Assembly (NCBI GenBank): GCA_008477525.1
Contig: SPDT01000006.1
Span: 4,367,501-4,431,500, forward strand
Direction of reading: 5' to 3'
DNA length: 64,000 nt
From: Hypomyces perniciosus
Taxonomy: Eukaryota > Ascomycota > Sordariomycetes > Hypocreales > Hypocreaceae
Part shown: positions 11,952 through 23,200 of the stretch, in pieces
Position numbering within the stretch: the first letter of the stretch is position 1
How the letters are laid out: each line of letters starts with the position of its first letter
Made by a program: the position numbers and the translations under genes
Notes under the pieces: generated by a model
Seen by the model: only the letters and a program-made list of their open reading frames with translations
What the model was told of the DNA's origin: nothing
Databases searched by the model: none

Positions 11952-12303
11952 ACGCCCAGACACTCATGAGGTGGGCTCTGGAGATTCATATGAATCAAGA
12001 GAATTTCGGGCCTCTAAAGGAATGATGGTGAGCTATAGCAACCATAGACATCCACAGCAACCATAGCTGCTCACAGCGTCCCCAGGTAGAGTGTCTAAGG
12101 TGGCGAGGATGGATATCATGTCCAATATCGTAGTCAGATATCGAAAAAGGCCGTGAATTGGTTGTAATTTATGTCATGTTGTAGTGATACACGGCGCTTA
12201 GTTTATTTTGTTCCCTTTTTCTTTTGTATGGTGATAATTAGCAAGACGTGATAGTATATCCCCACAATGGACAGACATTGAGAACAACGCACCATTTTTC
12301 AAA
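11952..12303. other. Convergent intergenic region
   Basis: This 352-bp stretch lies between the plus-strand Cys-rich frame and the minus-strand gene model ending at 12304. A catagacatccacagcaaccatag-like doublet of short words occurs near 12040-12066. No gene is seen. Confidence 0.4.
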
Positions 12304-13130
12304 TTAATTTTCCTTCGCCTTGTTTTCTACCGATTCCAAGTACTCCTTGTCAAGAAATGCATCTCTCTCTTCCCGTGTAAACTTCCAGTCAACTCTTACT
12401 GCTGGATGATACTCATTGTCATATGGGAAATTATCAGAGGGACCACGATCGCCAATATATCTTAAACCACCTGGTTGATGTGGCGCATAAAGGACAATAA
12501 ACTGCCCAAAAAAGGTATTCCTTTGGCCAATACGGAGTAGTCAATTTCCTTAGGTGTGCTAGGTACTACCGAGCACGCATCTGAGATTTTGGCACGTGCT
12601 TCTCGTCTTTTGCGAGGAGCTCTTTAACTTGTTTGACCTTGAGCACTGCGTCAAACTTCTCGTCCCATTTGCGTTGGGGCAACCCCCGAGAAAGGTTGAG
12701 AATCATTTTCTGCCGAATACCCGCTTCAGATTCCTTCCATTCAGTAGTTTGATTCGCCGGGGTTTTGTCTATGTTGATTTCAAGACCTCTGTTTTCTTCT
12801 CAGTCAGGGTTTGGAACACCTCCGATGACCGACACTCCTCAGTACAAGTGGTCGCAATACTACTAGTAATCATAAAGTGAAGGATCCCACGGACCCAGCT
12901 TCCATCGCTTGGTTGTAAGTCCTGAACCTATTGTGGCGGCGTTGGAGAAGTTTCCGGAAACATTGGCGTACAACGAACTCCGGGAGATTAACGCCTGTTT
13001 TCTTCTCATTGCTGCGCAATCGTCGGGCCAGGTCGAACGGACCGTTTCCATCCATGTTTTTTCTTGCCTGTCCATCGTGATAACGTAGTGGTGATGATAC
13101 AGCCATACGCAATGCACTCTTCCCTTCCAT
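12304..13130 (-). CDS. Cryptic three-exon gene with an ankyrin-like N-terminal part
   Basis: No single long ORF marks this gene, but three minus-strand pieces splice into one frame: 12895-13130, 12570-12788 and 12304-12520. Introns 12789-12894 (GTCCGT...ACAG, weak donor, good CTGAC branch point) and 12521-12569 (GTAGTA...AAAG) give 223 aa. The first exon reads GKSALRMAV and then MDGNGPFDLARRLRSNEKK, which resembles an ankyrin repeat helix pair. The last exon (FIVLYAPHQPGGLRYIGDRG and VRVDWKFTREERDAFL) is clearly protein-like but unrecognised. The start is uncertain; the frame stays open upstream of 13130. It could also be a decayed gene. Confidence 0.42.
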
Positions 13131-13553
13131 CAATCGGGTATACGAGATCGAGACATCCTCCGTACTTCGTACTTGTGTATAAATTAAGAACCGGAACGAT
13201 GATGACGTACGCAGCAGAACAAGACAACGAGATACTAATACATACTATGAGAAGATCCCTAAGTGGGTAAATTGGTGGAGATGAAGAGACCAAGGAAAGC
13301 TAGAGCGAAGAGAGGTCTGTGCCTCCACTGAGCATCCCCTAACCTCGGATAATAGTTTTCCCTGTGTGGTAGCATACGATCCGGAAATAGGTTTTGCCGG
13401 GATTCTTGGCTTTGTGGGTTTGCGGGGCTATCCGGATGGCCCCACAGCCTTAACGCAATGAGGGAGTTGCTCAAAATGGCAAGGAGAGGAATATGGAGTG
13501 TTCACCACGGGCATTATATGATTAAATAACAACCTCACATTCCATCACAGGAC
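13131..13553. other. Intergenic, upstream of the cryptic gene and of tRNA-Val
   Basis: This stretch contains a cctccgtacttcgtacttg block at 13158-13176, a member of the dispersed motif family. An alternative minus-strand frame (13006-13293) with a hydrophobic start overlaps it but reads into the wrong frame of the gene model. Nothing else is supported. Confidence 0.4.
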
Positions 13554-13639
13554 GGTCGAATAGTCTAACGGTTAGGACGGTCGCTTCACATCTCAAGAGG
13601 AGACCGCGACAGACCCGGGTTCGACTCCCGGTTCGACTA
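13554..13639 (+). tRNA. tRNA-Val(CAC) with a 14-nt intron
   Basis: Acceptor arms GGTCGAA and TTCGACT pair (one G-U at the end), with discriminator A at 13639. The D arm GTCTAACGGTTAGGAC and T arm CCGGGTTCGACTCCCGG are canonical. The anticodon stem GTCGC/GCGAC encloses 21 nt, read as TT-CAC-A, a 14-nt intron and a final C. Anticodon CAC decodes valine GTG; AATAGT at the 5' end and the TTCACAC loop are typical of fungal tRNA-Val. A T4 tract at 13643-13646 should terminate transcription. Confidence 0.9.
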
Positions 13640-14188
13640 CACTTTTGCTGGTGGCTTGGTCGGAACACGTAATCGTGGGCAGTCATGATAAGTCATATTT
13701 TTTATGTCATGCGTCGAATTCATGCGGGGTTTTGTGTTTCCAAGACCTGGTCGAAGCAGTGCCTTGTGATTAAAGAATGTGCTCGGACTGCCAGCCTCCT
13801 CCGCTGTTGATCGCATCTCACCAACCCGGCATCATGATCGGCGTACATCCCTTTTATCCTGGTTTCACAACTACTATTATTTGTTGGTGGAACTTCACTC
13901 TAGGAGTATCAAACGGTGCCAATAAGTATATTCCTAGTTGTTCTGTCATGTGGTATTTATTGACCCGGTCCTGCCACGCAGAACTGAAGTCGCATCAATT
14001 TTTGTCTTCATGTCATTACGTTCGGGTTCGATCAAAGTCAATTTGAATAAATCACACAAAAAAGTCGAGCATATGGGAACTTTGTGTTTCACTTATTTGA
14101 TAAGCACAAGAATGCATCATTTCTATTCCACATATCATTGAACCCTTGCCCGTGGTATCGTGCCCAAACGCCATGCCAGTAATCAACC
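13640..14188. other. Intergenic, nothing recognised
   Basis: This 549-bp stretch lies between tRNA-Val and the 3' end of SWC5. A plus-strand frame at 13777-14046 has no recognisable content. Confidence 0.45.
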
Positions 14189-15224
14189 TCAAGACCTCCC
14201 TGCTAATCTCACTCTTCTTGCTTCGCTCTCCCTCAAAGCTTCGCTTCTTGCCAGGAAATCCTCTCTAGCTGCAAATGAATCCTTGGACTTGCCTGCCAGC
14301 TCCAACTCGTTCTTGATGCCCTCCTTATCCACAAATCCAGCCCAATCCATCCTGCTCTTCTCCACTGTGTTGAGTTTCTTCGCCTGTGCTTCTTTGGCTG
14401 CCTTCATTCTGGCTGCCAAACCCAGGTTCAGATCTGTACGGCCAGGGATGCCTTCCATGACTGGCTCAAACGCGGAACGAAAAGCTTTCTTGGTCAGACG
14501 CTTAGCCGGTGGCGAGTCTGCAGAAGCGTTCTCTTGTCCTTGTTCTTGTGATGCGAGATATAGCTTGGCTTCGGCGGAGTCGCGTGGGACGAGCTTCTCT
14601 TCAGTGTGAACACGACCAGCGAAGTTGTATGTGCGCTTGATGCGAATCATGTGGGACTCTTCATCTTTTTTCGATTCATTCTTGTTGCCATAGTCCGCTT
14701 TTGAATCGCCGTCCGACACCTTGTCTTCGCTTTGCGCCGTTTCGGGTCGTTTTGTCGCGGCAGACTCTCCTGCCAACATCTCCGCCCAAATAGCGTCTAC
14801 GTCGACTGTCACGGGCCCCGTGCTTGCAGCATATTTGCGCTCTTCTTTCCTGTTCGACTATTAGCAAAAGTTTGCATATTGGTTCGCTGATAATAGCGAC
14901 ATACTCAGCTGCGCGTTGCCTCCGAGTCTTGATCAAGCCACCCTCTCCACCTTCATCATCCAAATCTTCCCCCTTTGCTCTAGATTTTTTATGTCGTTTC
15001 CGTCCCTTTTCTATGATAGCCTCATCGCCGGAATTGCCGTAGTCTTCTGCTTCTTCAGCTTTTGCATCGCCATTCGGTCGCCTGCGCTTGCCGGTTTTCT
15101 CGGCGCCCTGGTCTTCCGAGTCCGAAACGTCGGATGCGACGTCTGCATCATCATCAAGGGCGAAATCCGAGTCTTGAGAGGAGGCGTAGTCGTCTTCGTC
15201 GTCTAATTGGGGATCTGGCGGCAT
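14189..15224 (-). CDS. SWC5: SWR1-complex subunit Swc5 (BCNT/CFDP1 family)
   Basis: Swc5 is a nuclear subunit of the SWR1 chromatin remodeller that exchanges H2A for H2A.Z. Exons 14905-15224 and 14189-14849, joined over a 55-nt GTATGT...ACAG intron, give 326 aa. The N-terminal third is very acidic (DDEDDYASSQDSDFALDDD), as in Swc5, where it contacts H2A-H2B. The middle is charged and low in complexity. The C-terminal BCNT-C domain is plain: NTVEKSRMDWAGFVDKEGI followed by ELAGKSKDSFAAREDFLAR. The splice restores QRAAEKEERKYAAST. Start at 15224 is the first Met of the acidic domain. Confidence 0.93.
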
Positions 15225-17425
15225 TTTGAGGGGTTGTGTGTGGAAATGGCAGCCATAAAGTGCTGAAGTGTACAGCGCGTGCGAACGCGACAGCGATAAA
15301 TTGAAGTTTGTTCCTAGGTGTGGGGCCAATGACGTCGCCTCATCGACCTCTAGACTTTGCTCAATTGGTTACTCGTGCCATTAAACGACAGAGACGTCCC
15401 GCCCAACGAACGAACACTAACCTAGGCAAAGAGATGTTGAATAATAACGGAAGTATAGACTAATAGTAGTTGAACACTTGATAGATAGGCTATTCTAACT
15501 CCATTTCGGACAAAAAAGGACCGAGTTGCTTCTCAATCCGCGTCTATAGGGTGGGCTCGCAACTCATACTTCATTCACCAACTGTCATAGAGAAACTATT
15601 TCTTATTGCCTAAACTCTGGGCTTCTTTGCGCTTTGTCGATAATTTATCGCTAAGAAAAGCCATAAAAACATTGCATCCCCTCTGCCCCCCTTCGCAAAA
15701 GCAGAGAAAGGGCATTTCCTGGTCAACAAGTTCATTCATCTCAGGAGCTGCTTTACCCGAGAACAAGCATAATCTGCCACAGCAGATGCATATACTTGGC
15801 TTGGGATGAGCCCGGCTGACAAGCCCACCTGAACGGCCATGTGGACAAACTTGCCACATCACAAATCCCTCGACGCCGCTAAATTCGCACCCAAAGCTTG
15901 GGCAGCCATTTGTGAATTCTGTGGCGCGGAAGACAGGCTGTCATCGCACAGTAGAGAATGGCGAGATGCATTGATACGCCTGATTTTGAAGGTGTTGAAA
16001 TACCTCCTCAAAATCCCCATGATTGGCATATTGATGGATAATTCTTTGTCCATTTATCTTGACAGCCCAGAGCAAGGTCTGCTTATTGTGTCCCTGTGGT
16101 GGGGTATCATGATCTGCCCCGATTCAATTCTAAAGCTGGCAGAGCACATCCTATGGTGAAGTACTATCACCCAGGATGGCTCCCGATGGCCATCCAAATT
16201 TACCCAAAGATGAGAAGATGCTATGGGTTGATGAAATGACCAGACCCTGCAACAAATTTGCGGAGGTTACTGGCAATTGTGGTGACGTGTTTCTGTGGCA
16301 TCCTTTGATGCTACACAATTGACACTGTGTCCGCAAACCCACGACGAGAACAACGCATAATTACCAACCCACCTGTGTCTCTGAGAGAACCATTTCAATT
16401 TAATCGATGTTATTGCGACAACATATTCACCGACAAACGAACCCAAGAGAATGGGCAAGGATAGGCTGGGAAATTGGAGAATCGCCTTCTCGGTAGCTCA
16501 TCGTGTCGGGCAGACTCAGGGCTTAGGAGAAGATGAAAGAAGACGAGCTGAAAAAGGCCCCCATCTTGTGTGGGAAGAGCAAGTCGCTTGAAGGAGGCTT
16601 GCTACGGAGTACTCCGTACTGGCATCCATGACCCAATAGTGTTCACAGCCCCGGCGACTATGAAGAAGGCTGCTTTGCTCAGAAACGTGGTCGAGAGGAG
16701 ACATCCATGGATAGGCCAGACTTACCTCACCGCAACTGTTTCATTCTGTGTCAACAAAGGTTTGCCTTGACAGGAATCGAGGAGGCATGGGATGAACTTG
16801 ATACGTTGCAGGATACGAATGATACGGGTTTAGCCGACTGTACGACAGATGGTTGCCTCTTGCTTCACCCAACGCCCTCGTATGTATGCATGTCCTACCC
16901 ATATTACCCGCTGTTTTCCAAGGTTGCTTTTTGGTTGCATAACGTGCGCGATATTAATCGGGCCATCGTTTAATAACATGAGCCCCCAAGCCCCTAGGGT
17001 ACTCCGTATGTACATAGAAACCGTCTCACAGAACATGGCATGGGCTGGCTGTGCCGATCATTCTCGGTGAATCTGTATGTGAGGTGGCCTCGTGAGCAGC
17101 TAGAAAACGTCTACGGACGCTGATACGCCTGGAACGCGTGATGACGAATGTGTAGACCGAAAAAAACAGAAAACGACTGGCTGGGCCTTCATGCAGCTTT
17201 GGGTTGACACGAAACGATGAAAGCACGAGACAACGTTTAGGCGCCAAGGTTCCGCACACATTCACGCACTCTGCGTTGTGGATGGTGGCGCTTCCGTCAT
17301 TCCCCCTGCCACTCTAAAATTTCCGCCTCCCCTCCCTCCACCTCCACGACTCACCGTTTCTCTCCGCTCTTCTCGTCTCGTCTCCTCTCCCGCACTCCCC
17401 AGGGCCTGTCCCTCCTCTGTTGACC
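15225..17425. other. 2.2-kb intergenic region
   Basis: No gene is supported. A plus-strand frame at 15839-16159 (106 aa) is somewhat protein-like but unrecognised. A perfect 16-bp palindrome TACGGAGTACTCCGTA lies at 16603-16618 and another TACTCCGTA at 17000-17008. The last 150 bp (17275-17425) are strongly CT-rich, as expected for the core promoter and leader of the WD40 gene. Confidence 0.5.
16603..16618. repeat. Perfect 16-bp palindrome of the TACTCCGTA family
   Basis: TACGGAGTACTCCGTA equals its own reverse complement. It is the most perfect member of a dispersed intergenic motif family in this window. Confidence 0.8.
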
Positions 17426-19168
17426 ATGGCCAGCGACGATGATTACGAAGTCGAGGTGCCCGAGCTGGCGGAGGACGACCCCATGAGGGCCTTCCTGCCG
17501 ACGTCATTTGGGAAGAAGTCCAAGGAAGCAAATATTGCGGCCCAAATCGACCGGAGTCGGAGAAAAGTGGACAAAGCACCGGCAAGAGCGGATGGGGGCC
17601 AAGAACAGCCGCAAGAACCGAGGAGGAAGTACGATTCGAGCGACGACGATAGCAACGACTCTGATGGATCCGATGATGAGGATGAGTTTCCCGTATCCCA
17701 CGAGCTGGTTCTGAAGACGCAAGATCGCGCCGTTACCACGGTCTCGCTAGACCCTGCTGGAGGCAGATTGGCCACTGCTTCGGTAGATTGTACGATTAAG
17801 CTCCACGACTTTGCCTCGATGACACCCACGACACTTCGTGCATTCCGATCCATCGACCCTTTCGCAACGAAGCGAGCTGCCGCGACCGCAGAGACCCACC
17901 CCATACACCATGTCGAGTTCAATCCGCTGTCGGGCAGTGCGTTCCTCTGCATATCCGCTCACCCACAGGCAAGGATCATGTCGCGAGATGGTGAGATCTT
18001 GACCGAGTTTGTCAAGGGAGATATGTATCTTCGGGACATGCACAACACCAAAGGGCATATTTCCGAGATTACTACCGGCACCTGGCACCCTACGGACAAG
18101 AACCTTTGCGTCACAGCCGGGACGGACAGCACACTTCGGATCTGGGATATCAATAACAAGCGTTCGCAAAAGGAGGTCATTGTGTTCAAATCCAAGGCAG
18201 CAGGCACGGCAGGTCGTACGAAAATGACGGCTGTTGCATGGCAGAACCCTACCCAAGGTGGAAACAATATTCTTGTTGCTGCGGCCTTGGATGGAACACT
18301 GGTGATGTATAGCGGCAATGGACCGTTTACGAGGCCGGCCGGCGAAGTTCGAGAGGCGCACAAGCCTCAGACTTGGACCGGTGGCATTGATATCTCCTCG
18401 GACGGCCGCATGATTGTTACAAGGGGAGGCGACGACCTGATTAAGCTCTGGGACATGAGGAAATTCGACAAACCGCTTGTTACCGTGTCCCATCCATCGA
18501 CTTCGGAATCTTACCCCACGAGCAACATTCGATATTCGCCCAATTCGACTAGCATCATTACTGGGTCGGCCACGGGTCATCTTCACATCTTGAACCCGGG
18601 GAACCTTCGACCTGAACATGTCACACCGATAACGCCGGGATCGCCCCTCATTGTTGTGGATTGGCACCCCAAGATTAACCAGATTGTCACAGGCTCAGCA
18701 AACGCCGAAACACATGTCCTATATAACCCAACCATGTCCAGTCGCGGCGCGGTAGAAGTGATGTCACGGGCGCCAAAGAAGCGACATATCGACGACAATG
18801 CTGAATTTACGATGGATCAGAATGTCGGCATATCGGGCGACTCCATTGTGACCCCGGGCGCCATGTCGGGCTCCAAACGAGCTGGGGTGACAGGCACCGG
18901 CAGATCAAAGGATCCCCGACGACCCGAAGTGCCATTGCAGACACCATTCCAAAAGAACCAGCCTGACGAGAAGCACGTTGCAAAGAACATCCCTCTTGCG
19001 AAAATGCTGCACGAGGACCCGCGCGAGGCGCTGTTGAAGTATGCTGACAAGGCCCAGAGTGACCCCATGTTCACCAAGGCTTGGAGTAAAACACAGCCCC
19101 AGACGCAGTATGCGGAGCTGAGCGACGAGGAAGATGATGGCCCGGAGAAGAAGAGGACGAAGAGATGA
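17426..19168 (+). CDS. WDR70-type WD40 repeat protein
   Basis: Translation from the ATG at 17426 (MASDDDYEVEVPELAEDDP) gives 580 aa with no intron. An acidic N terminus includes a SDDDSNDSDGSDDEDEFP tract. It is followed by about six WD40 repeats, with WD ends such as DCTIKLHDF, DSTLRIWDINN and DDLIKLWDMRKF, and a basic, disordered C terminus ending KKRTKR. The conserved FLPTSFGKK segment near residue 30 and the repeat order match the WDR70 (GAD-1) family. S. pombe and human relatives act in the nucleus in DNA double-strand break repair with the Rhp18/DDB1 pathway. The exact role in this fungus is inferred. Confidence 0.88.
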   Translation: MASDDDYEVEVPELAEDDPMRAFLPTSFGKKSKEANIAAQIDRSRRKVDKAPARADGGQEQPQEPRRKYDSSDDDSNDSDGSDDEDEFPVSHELVLKTQDRAVTTVSLDPAGGRLATASVDCTIKLHDFASMTPTTLRAFRSIDPFATKRAAATAETHPIHHVEFNPLSGSAFLCISAHPQARIMSRDGEILTEFVKGDMYLRDMHNTKGHISEITTGTWHPTDKNLCVTAGTDSTLRIWDINNKRSQKEVIVFKSKAAGTAGRTKMTAVAWQNPTQGGNNILVAAALDGTLVMYSGNGPFTRPAGEVREAHKPQTWTGGIDISSDGRMIVTRGGDDLIKLWDMRKFDKPLVTVSHPSTSESYPTSNIRYSPNSTSIITGSATGHLHILNPGNLRPEHVTPITPGSPLIVVDWHPKINQIVTGSANAETHVLYNPTMSSRGAVEVMSRAPKKRHIDDNAEFTMDQNVGISGDSIVTPGAMSGSKRAGVTGTGRSKDPRRPEVPLQTPFQKNQPDEKHVAKNIPLAKMLHEDPREALLKYADKAQSDPMFTKAWSKTQPQTQYAELSDEEDDGPEKKRTKR

Positions 19169-20274
19169 AACTATGCGCTCAAAGAGACCCGAATTTACGG
19201 ACGAAAACGACCATGTACTAGTACTATGGGATAATGGCCAAACACCTGGAACCTGCTGGAGAGGACATCACAGAAACCTGCATCTCACGCCACACATCTA
19301 CGAATGAGAACATCCAGGACTGACCGACACAATATCTTATTGAAGACGCAGGCATGTACTCGTAGGTACGGCGCACCAGACCGTACGTGTTATTGTAGCC
19401 CTAGATAGTCCCTATTGTGCTGAACAGCGTGGGGCGCAAACCAAAAACGCGCCGTCACGCACCTTGAACTCTGCAGTGGGTGGTTGAGTGAGTGAGTGAG
19501 TGTGGACCCAGCACGTGACATGTCATACGCTTTTTTCCTGCTTTCCAGCCTCAGGCGCGGGATTCTGCCTGCGCAGGGGGCGTGCTGAAATTTACGGTGG
19601 GCAGCCGTCCTAGAACCGCATCAGCCATCACGCCGAATCTTGTCAGTTGTGTCTTCACCACTCCCCATCATCAACCGGCCAGCGCGCGCATCCAAAAAAT
19701 CGCCAGGTCCCCTCGCAAACCATCGGCGTCCATCTCGAATCCTCGCCAACTTCGTGTTCCACGCGATTTTGCACGCCGCCCGCACCTGCGGCACCGCTTC
19801 CGACGCGCCGCGCCACCTCCCTCGTAACATTTTTCCTTTTCCTTTCCCTTTCCTTGGACCAAACTGCGAGAGCCCCCTTGGGGTTGAGCTTTCCATCCAT
19901 CGCCAAATCCCCCACGCCCGCGTCGACGCCGTCGCAAGGCTGAGGTTTTTGCCAACATTGACGACCAGGCCTCGTTTTGGGTTTTGTCTAACACGCTGCT
20001 TCTCGACGTGGCGTCCTCTGTTCCCAACGACGACTGCCCAGCCGCGCATCTCGCCCCCCGTTGTGGCCTTTTTGACGCGACGCACCCCGTCTCCCACATT
20101 CGCTTCCGATCGCTCTTTTTTATATCGTAGCACGGCAACAACACCAGCCTCGCGCGCGACGAGCACGAATATCCATAATCACTCCTCGATATGCACCGTA
20201 TATAGGTCGACCAAGATTGGCATTCTCATTGGGGCGTAGACTGTTGAATTCTTTCTTGACACAATACCTCCATC
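19169..20274. other. Intergenic and C-rich leader of the SNF2 gene
   Basis: The stretch from about 19580 to 20270 is C-rich and open in several frames on both strands (up to 199 codons), but composition explains this and no domain is seen. It is probably the promoter and a long 5' leader of the remodeller gene. A GAGTGAGTGAGTGAG run lies near 19485-19501. Confidence 0.45.
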
Positions 20275-23200
20275 ATGGCGTCGGTGCAGGCTCCCCCCGC
20301 GGTCCAGCACCCGGGCGCGCCCATGCCCGCAGGAGCAACGAAGCAGCAAGCCGAAGAAGTCTTCAGGGTATGCACTCCAACGCGTGTTGACACGCTCTCT
20401 CGCGTTGCCGGCGATTCATTTTTCATGGCATCCCGCAGCTGACCCGTTTGTAGAAACTGAAGCAGATGAAGGAGCAAGGCATCCCTCCTACTGACCCCGA
20501 GTACATCAAGGCCTCGCAGTTTTTGATGAGCTTCCAACAACAACATAATATGCGACGAAACCAACAACAATACCTCCAAGCTCAGCAGCAACAAATGCAA
20601 CATAATGCCACTAACGGTGTCGTCAACGGTGTCCAGCCTGGCCGCCCACAACAAGGCACATCCCAATCGACGCAAGCCCCGTCTAACTCTTTAGGAGCGT
20701 CTGCGATGCCGAACCTGGCTGCGTCCGCCTCAACTGCTGCCGCGCCGTCCAGCACGGGCTCATCCTCAAGTCATTTCACCCAACAACAACTCGGTTTGCT
20801 GAGACAGCAGATCCACGCGTTCAAGCTTCTTGGCAAGAATGCCGGCATTTCTGTGCAGTTGCAACAGGCCATTTTCCAACAGCGTCAACGACGCCAGGCC
20901 GCTATCACAGAGTCTGCTCAGGCTCCTCCAAAGGCCCCTCAACCTGGTCAAGATGCCGGGAAGAGCACACCCAATGGGGTTGAGCCCACTGCTCAGGCGG
21001 AATCACCTATCATTCCAAAACCCCATACCTACAAGACTGTGAAGTCTCCTTACGGGACAGACATGGCTCGGTCCTCCATCAAATATTTTGACCACGCCCA
21101 ACGCAAAAACCGATGGTTTATTCCAGGCATCTTTCCCACAGGAATCGATTTCGATCATTTGCGTTACGAGAGAGAGGTTGTTGTCTTCAACCGCATGAGC
21201 CAGCGGTACTCGGAACTGAAAAACCTGCCCGCAAATATTGGCCATTGGGACACCACGAAGGAGAATTTGGAGGTCGATGATTCTCTGAAGAGAAAAGCCA
21301 TCATTGAGATGAAAAGCTTGGCCTTGTATGCGAAGCAGCGAGCGCTCCGTGAGAAAATTGCTCGTCAGATGATGCACTATGACAACCTGGCAATGACGAC
21401 CAACCGGACCAACTACCGTCGTATGAAGAAGCAGAACGTCCGCGAGGCCCGCATTACCGAGAAGCTCGAGAAGCAGCAGCGCGATGCTCGTGAGAATCGC
21501 GAGAAGAAGAAGCACACTGATTTCCTCCGTGCCATTTACAACCACCGTGCTGAAATCACCGAGACTGCGACAGCTCAGAAGAACAAATCCCATAAGCTCA
21601 GCCGTCTCATGTACGCTCACCACTTCAACATTGAAAAGGAAGAGCAGAAACGTATTGAGAGGACGGCCAAGCAGCGTCTGCAGGCTCTTAAAGCCAACGA
21701 TGAAGAGGCCTATCTCAAGCTGCTTGATCAAGCCAAGGATACCCGTATCACGCATCTGCTCAAGCAAACCGACGGCTTCTTGCAACAACTTGCGTCATCC
21801 GTCAAGGCTCAGCAGCGCCAGGCAGCAGAGGCTTACGGCGCCGACATTACCAACTTCCCCGAGGAAGAGGCTGAAATCGATGATGAGGATAGTGGCAAGA
21901 AGATTGACTACTATGCTGTCGCACATCGTATTCGAGAAGAAGTTACCAAACAGGCCGGCATTCTTGTTGGTGGTACGTTGAAGGAGTACCAGATCAAGGG
22001 TCTACAATGGATGATTTCGCTTTATAACAACAACCTCAACGGCATTCTTGCTGATGAAATGGGTCTCGGAAAGACCATCCAGACCATCAGTTTGATCACC
22101 TATCTGATCGAGCAGAAGCAGCAGAGCGGTCCCTATCTGGTTATTGTTCCCTTGAGTACTCTGACAAACTGGAACCTCGAATTCGAAAAGTGGGCCCCTT
22201 CTGTGGCTCGTGTGGTGTACAAGGGACCACCCAATGCCCGTAAGCTGCAACAAGAGAAGATTCGGCAGGGCAGGTTCCAGGTTCTTCTCACGACCTACGA
22301 GTACATTATCAAGGACCGTCCGATCCTTAGCAAGATCAAATGGTTCCACATGATTATCGACGAGGGTCATCGAATGAAGAATACTCAATCCAAGCTCAGT
22401 GCCACTATTCAGCAATACTACACCACCCGTTTCCGACTCATTCTCACTGGTACCCCTCTCCAGAACAACCTTTCCGAATTGTGGGCTATGCTCAACTTTG
22501 TCTTGCCAAACATCTTCAAGTCGGTCAAGACTTTCGATGAATGGTTCAACACTCCTTTTGCCAACACGGGTGGCCAAGACAAGATGGAGCTTACGGAAGA
22601 AGAACAAATTTTGGTCATTCGTCGTTTGCACAAGGTCTTGCGGCCTTTCTTGCTGCGTCGTTTGAAGAAGGATGTCGAGAAGGACCTGCCCGACAAGACG
22701 GAGAAGGTAATCAAGTGCAAGTTTTCTGCACTGCAATCGAAGCTTTACAAACAGATGGTTACGCACAACAAACTGGTTGTCAGCGATGGCAAGGGTGGCA
22801 AGACTGGAGCACGCGGCTTGAGCAACATGATTATGCAGTTGCGGAAGCTTTGCAACCATCCATTCGTATTCGATATCGTTGAGAACGTTATGAATCCGAT
22901 GAACATCAGCAACGACCTTCTTTGGAGAACATCGGGTAAATTTGAGCTTCTGGATCGAGTTCTGCCCAAATACAAGGCCACTGGCCATCGCGTGTTGATG
23001 TTTTTCCAGATGACAGCCATCATGGACATCATGGAAGACTATCTGCGGTATCGAAAGTATGAATATCTTCGTTTGGACGGTACGACCAAAGCAGAGGAGC
23101 GTTCCGACCTTTTGCGAGATTTTAACCAGCCCAACTCAAAGTATTTCCTTTTTCTGTTGTCTACTCGTGCTGGTGGTCTAGGTCTCAACCTGCAGACCGC

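Noticed and set aside
17747..18667. 306-codon minus-strand frame
   Set aside because: Antisense shadow of the WD40 repeats of the plus-strand gene.
19640..20239. 199-codon plus-strand frame before the SNF2 gene
   Set aside because: It lies in a C-rich leader that is open in several frames on both strands; residue content reflects composition, and no domain is seen.
21003..22988. Long minus-strand frames (261 and 328 codons)
   Set aside because: They are antisense to the SNF2 ATPase domain, whose conserved motifs fix the coding strand.
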